Source of the DNA: Mesostigma viride
Lineage: Eukaryota; Streptophyta; Mesostigmatophyceae; Mesostigmatales; Mesostigmataceae
NCBI GenBank assembly: GCA_009746045.1
Contig: RPFO01000213.1
Location: forward strand, 10,753,853-10,817,852
DNA: 64,000 nt
Direction of reading: 5' to 3'
Below the pieces are notes generated by a model that was given only the letters and a program-made list of their open reading frames with translations, was not told where the DNA came from and made no database searches. Below are positions 8,243 to 16,881 of this stretch, piece after piece. Position 1 is the stretch's first letter. Each line of letters begins with the position of its first letter. The position numbers were made by a program, and so were the translations under genes.

Positions 8243-10551
8243 ATGTCAGAGCCTACCCCTCCGGCTGAGAGCTCGCTGCCGTCCCCGCCCCTACCGGACC
8301 CTGAGCTGTATTTCGAGGCCCTTCCGGGCCGCTGGGTGTCGCGGTCCAGTTACCGGGTGGCGTTGTGCAGCCGGCCCTCCAGGCCCAACATGCGAGTTTA
8401 GTCAGGGCGGCCCTCTTTGGGGTCACGTGGTACGGTCCTTCCCCTGATGAGCCGCACCAGCTTGTTTTGCACGGGTTCGACGATGCCGGGCACTGTTTGT
8501 TAGGGTGTGGTTCCCGCTGTCCAGCCTTGGGACAGATAGATGCGGTTCTCCAGTGCTCCCGTGTGTTCTCCTACCTTTCTACCCCTGTGGGCCGCTCCTG
8601 CCTACGGGAGGTGTTCCCCTGGCTTCCGGCTGAGGGTGATGCTGAGGTAGATGAGAACCCCTGCGACCTTCTGCGGGCCGTAGAATTCATGGAGATAGCT
8701 GATCAGTCGGTGGGATTAGCAGTTGGTGGTCCTGCCCCTACGGGCGCCCCATCCGAGGTACATTATACTCCAGAATATTCTGCCTCGAGCGCTGCGTCCG
8801 CCTCCTCGGCGTCTGCTCCTCCCTCTCCGGTCCCGTCGTCCCCTCGGTCGACCCGGTGTGTTGCAGTGGAGCCTACCCCTTCGGGTTTGCCTGATCCTCT
8901 GTCGGCGACGGTCTCGGCTATGCAGGCTCAGATCCAGTCCCTGACCACGGCGTTCGGGGCCTTCATGGCGGCCCAAGCGCAGACTCCGGCCACGCCAGGT
9001 GTGTCTGTGGTGTCCGCGCCCCCTACCCCTTCGGTTGTTTCGGCACCTGTGGTTACGCCGGCGCCCACTACCCCTTCGGTTGCGGCGGCTCCGACACCTC
9101 TGGTTACCTCCGTGCCGGCGACCGACGTTTCTGCGCCGCGACGCGAGTCTTCCGCCCCTTCGGCTGTGCTCGCCGTCGCCTCCTCTGGGCCGCCCGCTGC
9201 GCCCTCACAGCCAGTTTGGGGTTTCTTCAGCGACACGGGCGATCATCCCAGGCTTTGGGAGGGTGGTCCCCCTCAGAGGATTCCGGTGCCCGACTGGAGC
9301 TTGGATGGCAACCAATCTTATGCCGGACTGCCTGTCCCTACGTGTCCTATTTTCAATATGTGGCCTGAGGGTGCGCCGGCAACGGAGACCGGCGCGCCTG
9401 CTGCGGTGGCGGGTCCGTCACGGCCCTCTCTGGCTTCGGGTCCGGCGCGACCTCCTGTTGTACCAGTGTCACCTGCGTCGGTGACGGCTCCCGCCCCTGC
9501 GTCGGCCCCCGCTTCGGTCCCTGCTCCTTCGGCCTCGCGGTCTTTGGCTGCGGTTGTTCGGTCCACCGGTCAGGATCCTCGCGCCACCCGCGCTGCCGAT
9601 TCCCTCCGGGAGTTGTCCCAGGGTGATCGGGACAGGGCCCCTTCTGTGGTGCATGCGACGCCGGAGTCGCGCGACACGCCCGTGCCTGGATGCGGTATGT
9701 CCGCACTCGCCTGCCGCCAGTGTGACCTGCCGCGCGCCTCCGCCGAGCTTGCCATCTCGCCCATGTCCTACGGGTTCTCCCAGGTGTGTCGGGCGCCTCG
9801 GGATCGTGGCCTACCCATTGAGACTGATCGGCCTCCTTTCGACATGGTTATTTTAGCTGATCCTGTGTTCCAGGGTGAGATCTTGGTTCGGCGCGTTCTG
9901 TATCGCTGGGCTAGGCGCCACAACGACTTGGACACCTACGGTGGGTTCCAGTGGGCTTACCCTCCGCCTCTGGGCATTATGGCTTCGGATGCCCTTACGG
10001 TAGAGTTTCCTGCGGTACCGGGTGCTGCGTACAACACGGTCCTCCAGCCCATCCTCGAGTGGGATGCCCGTCGTCCGGCGCCCATCCCGGGCCAGGGTCT
10101 AGACTCCCGTGGCCACCCTCCTCCTCGGGCCAGCGACTACCTGGAGACATTCGGGTCGCGCCAGTGTGCTCGTCGGTGGCGCTCCCGAGAGGTTCGGCAC
10201 ATCCGGATGTGGCCGTCCAACGTGGAGCCCCTGGTGGACCTGTTTTTCCCGACGGGTTTGCGCCCTCGGATCCGGTACCATCGCCTCCTCCTGCGGGCCC
10301 TCTGTTTGATCGCGGTAGAGCCTTTCCTTCGCCTCTTTGCCTGTGGCTTCCTGGACTGGGCCCGTGGCCAGGTCGTTCTTACGCAGCATAGGTATTACTG
10401 GGCCTTTCTGGGCCTTTTTCCTGACGGTGTGTGGGCCGATGTTTTCCTCACTGTAGATAGGCATGACAATGTCGAGGATGTGGCCCACTACCAGGCCTAC
10501 CTGGAGGTCCTGCTGGCCTCTCGTGGCACCTATCAGACGGATGGCCACTAG
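8243..10551 (+). pseudogene. Element A ORF3, extra 3' ORF of unknown function, lightly broken
   Basis: Same gene as the 762-residue ORF3 of D. It follows the integrase ORF by under 100 bp and ends about 370 bp before the 3' LTR, the env position. It has a conserved N-terminal block (FEALPGRWVSRS, HGFDDAGHCLL, FSYLSTPVGRSCLR), a long Pro/Ala/Ser/Thr-rich middle with a predicted helix (ATVSAMQAQIQSL), and a conserved roughly 300-residue C-terminal domain. No signal peptide or clear membrane span is seen. I do not recognise the family. GC content is visibly higher than in gag-pol. About one break is evident. Confidence 0.75.
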
Positions 10552-10922
10552 ATAGAGGGCCTTAGGCCCGACCTGAGGGTGTTGTCCCTCCGGTATATAG
10601 AGTCGCCCTCATATTCTGGCCAGTTGGTTGGCTGTTCTTGGTCCTTGGCGCTGATGTGTTTACTCTGTGTGTCCTGCCCAGTGCCGTCCCCCCCGGCCAG
10701 GACTCCGTTCCAGGCAGTTAGGGGAACCTCCCACCAGGCTTGGTGCTGGCTAACCCTACACCACCCGGCGTGGTGGTGGAGACCGTGTGAACTATTGGTG
10801 CTTTGTATCTGGGATGGTCTATCGATTGTGTTGGTGTGTGCTGGGTGCATTAGGTTTTTCCTACCCCTTCGTTTCCTCCCTGTGCGTAGGGAGAGGGCTC
10901 CCTACCTTTGTGGGGGGGGAGG
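10552..10922 (+). other. Element A 3' UTR and polypurine tract
   Basis: About 370 bp without a gene, ending in TGGGGGGGGAGG (10911-10922) directly before the 3' LTR, the plus-strand primer. D and F have the same G-rich tract. Confidence 0.7.
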
Positions 10923-11465
10923 TGTTACGTCGCGTAACAATTCGTTGTAGTTACGGACGTAAATTAGGTCTTTTGCCTCGGTTGTCCCTAGGTTTACGTG
11001 TAGTTCCTACCGGGACATTATTGTCCTCGTAACAGTACTGTGGTACATTGGGTGCCTTTGGGCGCCGCGCCGCGTACTTTATTAGTGGTCCTCATCCTTT
11101 GGTAGAATGTAGTGGACCAGCGTGCATCTGTAGGCGAGGGCCAGGTCGGCCCGAGCGTGTTGGACCGTTGGTGACCATTTATGCACGTTCCACCCCTGGT
11201 GTGTGCACTCGGCGTGTGTTAAATGAATTAACACATATAGGCTTGGGTCACGGCAGTGTAGTTGTGTTTCCTTCCTCTATTCCTGGAGTAAACGGGTTGT
11301 GTAAATGGCTTATGGCGTATTATAGTAACACTTACGTTAATGCATTGAGATCTGGATCGTCTCGTTCGTCTTTCGCTAGGGGTTTAACTAGAGGTGGCTT
11401 GACTAGTTTAGGTAGCATCAGGCCAGGTAGAGGTAGAGGTAGTGGTAGATACCCGCGGCGTAACA
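10923..11465 (+). repeat. Element A 3' LTR
   Basis: 543 bp, differs from the left LTR at about one position, followed by the target duplication GAGGG. Confidence 0.95.
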
Positions 11466-11470
11466 GAGGG

Positions 11471-11814
11471 GAAGACTCTTCCCACAACCCACTCATATGC
11501 CAACCACTACGAATAAGCAAGGTTCCCCACAGGGACAACCAGGACACTGAAAGAGATGCATTTATAAAAGCGCCCATAGCTCCTCCGTGTTGGATACAAC
11601 ATCCCCACTGGTTGGGTGCCTCTGTTAGGAAAACCATTGTCAGAAAAATATGATCACACGTTTTATTGACAAAGAACAAGCCATCAATAAAGGAGGACCC
11701 TTCTGACCTCAATCTTTAATGACGCAAAGAGAGTCTTACGGGTGGGACACTTCAGACCCTGCCACCCCATGACCACCCTCCTATCTGGTGCTAATAGCCC
11801 TAGGCTGAGGCACT
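11471..11814 (-). other. Element B 3' UTR remnant between insertions A and D
   Basis: Non-coding stretch of B between its RNase H stop and the insertion point of A. No ORF or repeat of note is seen. Confidence 0.6.
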
Positions 11815-11931
11815 TCACCCTCTGCCGTTATATGGGTTCATCAGCGTGTATAGGACTCTGTACTGAGGCCCTGCAGCCTGGGGCACTTTTGTGAGTGCAT
11901 CTGCTGCATTGTCAGGGTCTCGGATGTGAGT
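11815..11931 (-). CDS. Element B RNase H, C-terminal end
   Basis: Encodes the last residues of a copia RNase H, with the family signature PDNAADALTKVP and a closing MNPYNGRG. It is the continuation of the RNase H coding at 22721-23045, from which it is separated by element D. CTTGG at 11932-11936 is the target duplication of D. Confidence 0.8.
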   Translation of the reverse strand, partial: THIRDPDNAADALTKVPQAAGPQYRVLYTLMNPYNGRG

Positions 11932-11936
11932 CTTGG

Positions 11937-12510
11937 TGTTACGCCGCGGATATCTACCTCCACCTCTACCTCTAATGGGCCTGATACTACCTAAACTGGT
12001 CAGGCCTCCTCTACTTAACCCTCTGGCGAAAGACGAACGTGACGGAGCTGATCTCAATGCATTAACGTAAGTGTTACTATAATACGCCATACAACCATTT
12101 ATCCAAAACCCGTTTAATCCAGGAATAGAGGAAGGAAACACAACTACACTGCCGTGACCCAAGCCTAAATGTGTCAATTCATTTAACACACGCCGAGTAC
12201 ACACACAAGGGGTAGAACGCGCATAAATGGTCACCAACGGTCCAACACGCTCGGGCCGACATGGCCCTCGCCTACAGATGCACGCTGGTCCACTACATCT
12301 ACTGATGCACGCTGGTCCACTACATTCTACCACAGGATCAGGACCACTGGTAAAGTACGCGGCGCGGCGCCCAACGGCACCCAATGTACCACAGTACTGT
12401 TACGAGGACAATAATGTCCCGGTAGGAGCCTAAACGTAAACCTAGGGACAACCGAGGCAAAAGACCTAATTTACGTCCGTAACTACAACGAATTGTTACG
12501 CGACGTAACA
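11937..12510 (-). repeat. Element D 3' LTR
   Basis: 574 bp, ends TGTTACG...CGTAACA in either orientation. It contains two tandem copies of a 27-bp unit built around GCACGCTGGTCCACTACAT that is single in A. Confidence 0.94.
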
Positions 12511-12522
12511 CCTCCCCCCCAC
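12511..12522 (-). promoter_or_regulatory. Element D polypurine tract
   Basis: On the minus strand the bases before the 3' LTR read TGTGGGGGGGAGG, matching the tracts of A and F. Confidence 0.7.
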
Positions 12523-12879
12523 AAAGGTAGGGAGCCCTCTCCCTACGCACAGGGAGGAAAACAAGGGGTAGGAAACCTAATGCACCCAGCACACACTAAC
12601 ACAGTCAGCAGGCCATCCAAGATACAAGGCACCAATAGTTCACACGGTCTCCACCACCACGCCTGGAGGTGTAGGGTTAGCCAGCACCAAGCCTGGTGGT
12701 AGGTTCCCCTAACTGCCTGGAACAAAGTCCTTGCCGGGGGGGAACGGCACTGGGCAGGACACACAGAGTAAACCAATCAGCACCAAGGACCAAGAACGAC
12801 CAGTCAACTGGCCAGAACATGAGGGCGACTCTACATACCGGAGGGACAACACCCTCAGGTCGGGCCTAAGGCCCTCTAT
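12523..12879 (-). other. Element D 3' UTR
   Basis: About 360 bp between the ORF3 stop and the polypurine tract; no gene seen. Homologous to 10552-10910 of A and 56900-57263 of F. Confidence 0.6.
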
Positions 12880-15168
12880 CTAATGGCCATCCGTCTGGTA
12901 GGTACCACGGGAGGCCAGCAGGACATCCAGGTAAGCCTGGTAGTGAGACACATCCTCAGCATTGTCGTGCCTATCTACAGTGAGGAAAACATCGGCCCAC
13001 ACGCCGTCAGGGAAAAGTCCCAGGAAGGCCCAGTAGTACCTATGCTGTGTAAGAACGACCTGGCCCCGGGCCCAGTCCAGGAAACCGCAGGCAAAGAGGC
13101 GTAGGAAAGGCTCTACCGCGATCAGGCAGAGAGCCCGAAGGAGCAGGCGATGATACCGGATCCGAGGGCGCATACCCGTCGGGAAAAACAGATCTACCAG
13201 GGGCTCCACGTTGGACGGCCACAACCGGATGTGCCGAATCTCGCGGGAGCGCCACCGGCGGGCACACTGTCGCGACCCGAACGTCTCAAGGTAGTCGCTA
13301 GCCCGGGGAGGAGGATGACCCCGAGAGTCCAAACCCTGGCCCGGGATGGGCGCTGGACGACGGGCATCCCACTCTAGGATGGGCTGAAGGACGGTGCTGT
13401 ACGTGGCACCCGGCACCGCAGGAAAATCTACCGTAAGAGCATCTGAGGCCATAATGCCCAGAGGCGGAGGGTAAGCCCACTGGAACCCGCCGTAGGTGTC
13501 CAAGTCATTGTGGCGCCGCGCCCAGCGGTACAGGACGCGCCGAACCAGGATCTCACCCTGGAACACCGGATCAGCCAAAATAACCATGTCGAAAGGAGGC
13601 CGATCAGTCTCAACTGGTAGGTTACGGTCCCGCGGCGCCCGACACACCTGGGAGAACCCGTAGGACATGGGCGAAATGGCCAGCTCGGCGGAGGCGCGCG
13701 GCAGGTCACACTGGCGGCAAGCGAGCGCAGACATACCATACCCGAAGACAGGCGTGTCGCGCGACTCCGGAGTCGCATGCACCACAGAAGGGGCCCGATC
13801 CCGATCGCCCTCTGACAACTCCCGAAGGGAATCGGCAGCGCGGGTGGCGCGCGGGTCAGAGCCACTGGACCGAACAACCGCAGCCAAAGACCGCGGGGCC
13901 GAAGGGGCAGGGGCCGGCGAAGGGGTAGGAACCGGCACAGGCGCAGAAGGTGCCGGTACAACAGGGGGCCGCGTCGGACCCGAGGCCGCAGGGGGTCGCG
14001 ACGGACCCGCCTCCGCAACTGGCGCGCCGGTCTCTGGGGGTGGAGCACCACCAGGCCACATGTTGAAAATAGGACCCGTGGGGACAGGCAATCCGGCATA
14101 CGACTGGTTACCGTCCAAGCTCCAGTCAGGCACCGGGATCCTCTGCGGAGGACCGCCCTCCCAAAGCCTGGGAAGACCGCCCGGGTCGCTGAAGAAACCC
14201 CGCGAGGGCGGCGCTGACGTGGTGGGCGGCTCGGACGCGGCGGCGGCGGGCGCTGCCACTGGGACGGCGGACTCGCGCCGAGGCGCAGGTACGTCAGTAG
14301 CAGGCGCAGCGGTAGCCGAAGGCGTAGGAGCTGCAGCACCAGAGGGAACCGTAGACGCCGAGGCGACCGAAGGGGAAGGGGGCACAGCTGCAACAGACAC
14401 CCCACCTGGCGTGGCTGGAGCGTGCGCCTGGGCCGCCATGAAGGCCCCGAAGGCCGCCGTCAGGGACTGGATCTGCGCCTGCATCGCAGAAACTGTCGCT
14501 GCAAGAGGATCAGGCTCACGACCAGAGCCCGAAGGGGTAGGCTCCACCGATGCGCACAGGACCGACCTCGGTGAAGACGGGACAGGGGAAGGCGCCGACA
14601 CTGAAGAGGAGGACGCCGCAGGGGAGGCCGAATACTCAGGGGAATACTGCGCCTCTACCGGCGCGTCCGTAGGGGTAGGGTCGCCAAATCCTACACCCGC
14701 GTTCTGGTCTGCTATCTCCATAAACTCTACGGCCCGTAACAGGTCGCAGGGGTTCTCATCCAGCTCCGCATCACCCTCGGCAGGAAGCCAGGGGAACACA
14801 TCCCGTAGGCAAGAGCGGCCCACAGGGGTAGAAAGGTAGGAAAACACCCTGGGGCACTGGAGAATCGCAGCTATCTGTCCCAGGGCTGGACAGCTGGAGC
14901 CACATTCTAGCAAACAGTGGCCGGCATCGTCAAATCCGTGCAAAACAAGCTGATGCGGTTCAGCAGGGGAAGGACCGTACCACGTGACCCCGAAGAGAGC
15001 CGCCCTGACTAGGCCCGCATGCTGGGCCTGGAGGGCCGGATGCACGACGCCATCCGGGAAACTAGACCGTGACACCCAACGGCCCGGAAGGGCCTCGAAG
15101 TACAGCTCAGGGTCCGGTAGGGGCAGGGACGGCAGCGGGCTCTCAGCCGGAGGGGTAGGCTCCGACAT
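12880..15168 (-). CDS. Element D ORF3: large protein of unknown function in env position
   Basis: 762 residues from ATG 15168 (MSEPTPP); an upstream in-frame ATG lies inside the integrase ORF and is less likely. Residues about 15-160 form a conserved block (YFEALPGRWVSRS, HGFDDAGHCLLE, FSYLSTPVGRSCLR, DLLRAVEFMEIADQ). About 170-470 are Pro/Ala/Ser-rich with one helix (TVSAMQAQIQSLTAAFGAF) that could oligomerise. The last 280 or so are a conserved domain with MSALACRQCDLPRASAELA, GGFQWAYPPPLG, a basic stretch (CARRWRSREIRHIRLWPS) and a hydrophobic run (LLLRALCLIAVEPFLRLFA). No enzyme motif or signal peptide is recognised. It is kept in A, D and F. A preceding splice-acceptor-like tract suggests a subgenomic mRNA. 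It could be a nucleic-acid-binding or particle protein; true function unknown. Confidence 0.8.
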   Translation of the reverse strand: MSEPTPPAESPLPSLPLPDPELYFEALPGRWVSRSSFPDGVVHPALQAQHAGLVRAALFGVTWYGPSPAEPHQLVLHGFDDAGHCLLECGSSCPALGQIAAILQCPRVFSYLSTPVGRSCLRDVFPWLPAEGDAELDENPCDLLRAVEFMEIADQNAGVGFGDPTPTDAPVEAQYSPEYSASPAASSSSVSAPSPVPSSPRSVLCASVEPTPSGSGREPDPLAATVSAMQAQIQSLTAAFGAFMAAQAHAPATPGGVSVAAVPPSPSVASASTVPSGAAAPTPSATAAPATDVPAPRRESAVPVAAPAAAASEPPTTSAPPSRGFFSDPGGLPRLWEGGPPQRIPVPDWSLDGNQSYAGLPVPTGPIFNMWPGGAPPPETGAPVAEAGPSRPPAASGPTRPPVVPAPSAPVPVPTPSPAPAPSAPRSLAAVVRSSGSDPRATRAADSLRELSEGDRDRAPSVVHATPESRDTPVFGYGMSALACRQCDLPRASAELAISPMSYGFSQVCRAPRDRNLPVETDRPPFDMVILADPVFQGEILVRRVLYRWARRHNDLDTYGGFQWAYPPPLGIMASDALTVDFPAVPGATYSTVLQPILEWDARRPAPIPGQGLDSRGHPPPRASDYLETFGSRQCARRWRSREIRHIRLWPSNVEPLVDLFFPTGMRPRIRYHRLLLRALCLIAVEPFLRLFACGFLDWARGQVVLTQHRYYWAFLGLFPDGVWADVFLTVDRHDNAEDVSHYQAYLDVLLASRGTYQTDGH

Positions 15169-15173
15169 GACGG

Positions 15174-15192
15174 CTGCGGAGGGGAGGGGACA
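15174..15192 (-). promoter_or_regulatory. Candidate 3' splice site before ORF3 (D)
   Basis: Minus-strand tract TCCCCTCCCCTCCGCAG, five bases ahead of the ORF3 ATG, identical in placement to A and F. Confidence 0.5.
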
Positions 15193-15244
15193 ACCAACCA
15201 CCCGTCGACAGCAGACATAACATAAGAGAGGAGAAGGCCTACAA

Positions 15245-16771
15245 CTAGAGCTTGTGCAGGGTTTTATATTCCTGCAGCAGGCGACTACACCCATCTAGCT
15301 CACTCTCCGTATACCAAACCTTATCTACTTCACTACGAGCATACATCCACTTCACTTTATACTGACGCTGGGTACCGCGGCCCTTTTTGATATCTCTATG
15401 GGCCACGATGCTTTCTACTTCGTCTTCTACTTCCCCAGTGTCAGGGTTATGCTCTAAAGGGGCAGGCGCTAACTCCCTGCCAGCGAACGTACTAGGATGG
15501 TACAGTTTAAGCTGGCTCCTATGGAAGGTGTTTGAATGCGTTTGCCAAGAGGTAGGGATATCGACTTTATATAAGAAATTTCCTACCCTAGACAACACAT
15601 GGAAGGGTCCTAAGAAGGCGGGCCTAAGTTTGACCTTCAGTTCTGCTTCAAACTTATGAGCAAAACGGCCAACACGGGGGCCTTCTACTAATACTAGATC
15701 TCCTATTTCTATCTCAGGTGCTCGTCTATCTAAGGAGGCACGCAACCTAGCAAGGTACTTAGCCTGAGCTTTTTGGTACCCTGAGATCGCGTGGTCATGA
15801 GCAGTTTTCATTCTATCTAGTAAGGACTGTACACCTTCTACAGTATCTCGGGACACATCATCCTTGTCCCGTAGAGGACTAGCTAAGAGAGAGGTAGGGG
15901 TAAGGGGCTGTCTACCAGTATCTAAGAAGAAGGGCGTATATCCATGCGCAGCTTGGGGACAATTGTTGAGGGAGAACTCTACCAAACATAAATAATCCTC
16001 CCAATCACTACCCGAGCCATTAACATAGTGCCTAAGCGCTTCTTCTACTACTCTATTAAGACGCTCTACTAAATGAGAGGAGGAGGAGTGGTAGGCAGTA
16101 CCGTAGGTAACCTTGGTACCGATGGCAGCGAAAAACTGCTGCCAAAAATCTGAGGTAAATAATTTATCCTTATCACTAATAAACTGCCTACTCAATCCAT
16201 GATATCTATATACATTATTGAGGTATAGGCGTGCGCAATCACGTGCGGTGAGTTCTAAAGGACACGGCACAAGATGGCACATACGAGTAAAACGATCTAT
16301 GAACACAAGGATTTGGGCATTGCCCCTATCATTCTTTCTAAAAGGTCCTACAAAATCCATCATGATAGAATCCCAAGGCATGATGGGGTCAGGCAAGGTC
16401 CTAGGTTCTGCTATCTGTCCTACATTATTGGGTTTCATTTCCTGGCAAGATTGACAAGTTCTAACATACTCATCTACATCCTTATAAAGGGAAGGCCAGT
16501 AATAAGAGCGGGCTACTAGGTCCCGTACCCGTTTACCACCCTGATGAGCAGCTAAGTCATGCAACTCAAAGAGCAAGGAGGAGCGACAGATAGGAGGGAC
16601 ATACAGGCGCCATTGAGGGGGAGAATCTGCTATCTGCACATATAAAAACCCACCTACAAATTTACAAGGGTGCTTGCCTAATTGTTGGGGATGTGCAGCA
16701 ATGGCAGCTAATGCTTCCGGCTCAGTGGCCGTAAATCTACTAATAAGGCGTTCAAGATCAGAGGTAGGCAT
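15245..16771 (-). CDS. int: Element D integrase with C-terminal chromodomain
   Basis: 508 residues. HHCC zinc domain: H71, H76, C106, C109. Catalytic core D139, D200 and E236, with the D-x35-E spacing typical of retroviral integrases. C-terminal barrel-like region 355-425 (GDLVLVEGPRVGRF, FLGPFHVLSRVGNFLYKV). Chromodomain about 450-505 (EVESIVAHRDIKKG, YKVKWMYARSEVDKVWY), as in chromoviruses, where it tethers integration to marked nucleosomes. A preceding ORF encodes protease-RT-RNase H in another frame about 110 bp upstream; the same two-ORF layout occurs in A. Confidence 0.93.
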   Translation of the reverse strand: MPTSDLERLISRFTATEPEALAAIAAHPQQLGKHPCKFVGGFLYVQIADSPPQWRLYVPPICRSSLLFELHDLAAHQGGKRVRDLVARSYYWPSLYKDVDEYVRTCQSCQEMKPNNVGQIAEPRTLPDPIMPWDSIMMDFVGPFRKNDRGNAQILVFIDRFTRMCHLVPCPLELTARDCARLYLNNVYRYHGLSRQFISDKDKLFTSDFWQQFFAAIGTKVTYGTAYHSSSSHLVERLNRVVEEALRHYVNGSGSDWEDYLCLVEFSLNNCPQAAHGYTPFFLDTGRQPLTPTSLLASPLRDKDDVSRDTVEGVQSLLDRMKTAHDHAISGYQKAQAKYLARLRASLDRRAPEIEIGDLVLVEGPRVGRFAHKFEAELKVKLRPAFLGPFHVLSRVGNFLYKVDIPTSWQTHSNTFHRSQLKLYHPSTFAGRELAPAPLEHNPDTGEVEDEVESIVAHRDIKKGRGTQRQYKVKWMYARSEVDKVWYTESELDGCSRLLQEYKTLHKL

Positions 16772-16881
16772 CGCTACAGAAGTATCCAGAACAGGTTTAA
16801 AGAGATCTCCTACCGCCTTGCCAAAGAGAAGGGGAGGTCCTAGAGGGACTACGTTTTCATAAGACTTTCCTGACCTAGTCG

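Larger units (their letters stand above)
712..11465 (+). mobile_element. Element A: Ty3/gypsy chromovirus with extra ORF0 and ORF3
   Basis: Plus-strand element of 10,754 bp with 543-bp LTRs (712-1254 and 10923-11465), ends TGTTACG...CGTAACA, flanked by GAGGG on both sides (707-711 and 11466-11470) inside element B. The LTRs differ at about one base, so it inserted very recently. Order: LTR, primer-binding site, leader, ORF0, gag, protease/RT/RNase H, integrase with chromodomain, ORF3, polypurine tract, LTR. It is almost identical to D in pol but has roughly five or six breaks in total, mostly in gag; D is the better representative of the family. Confidence 0.95.

Noticed and set aside
11048-11653. 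Open frame from the A 3' LTR into B
   Set aside because: The LTR part is the LTR-internal frame; the extension is B 3' UTR read by chance.
11815-12384. Open frame joining the D LTR to the end of the B RNase H
   Set aside because: Junction artefact of the D insertion; only 11815-11931 is genuine B coding.
13667-14839. 390-residue plus-strand frame opposite D ORF3
   Set aside because: Antisense shadow caused by the GC-rich codon bias of ORF3.
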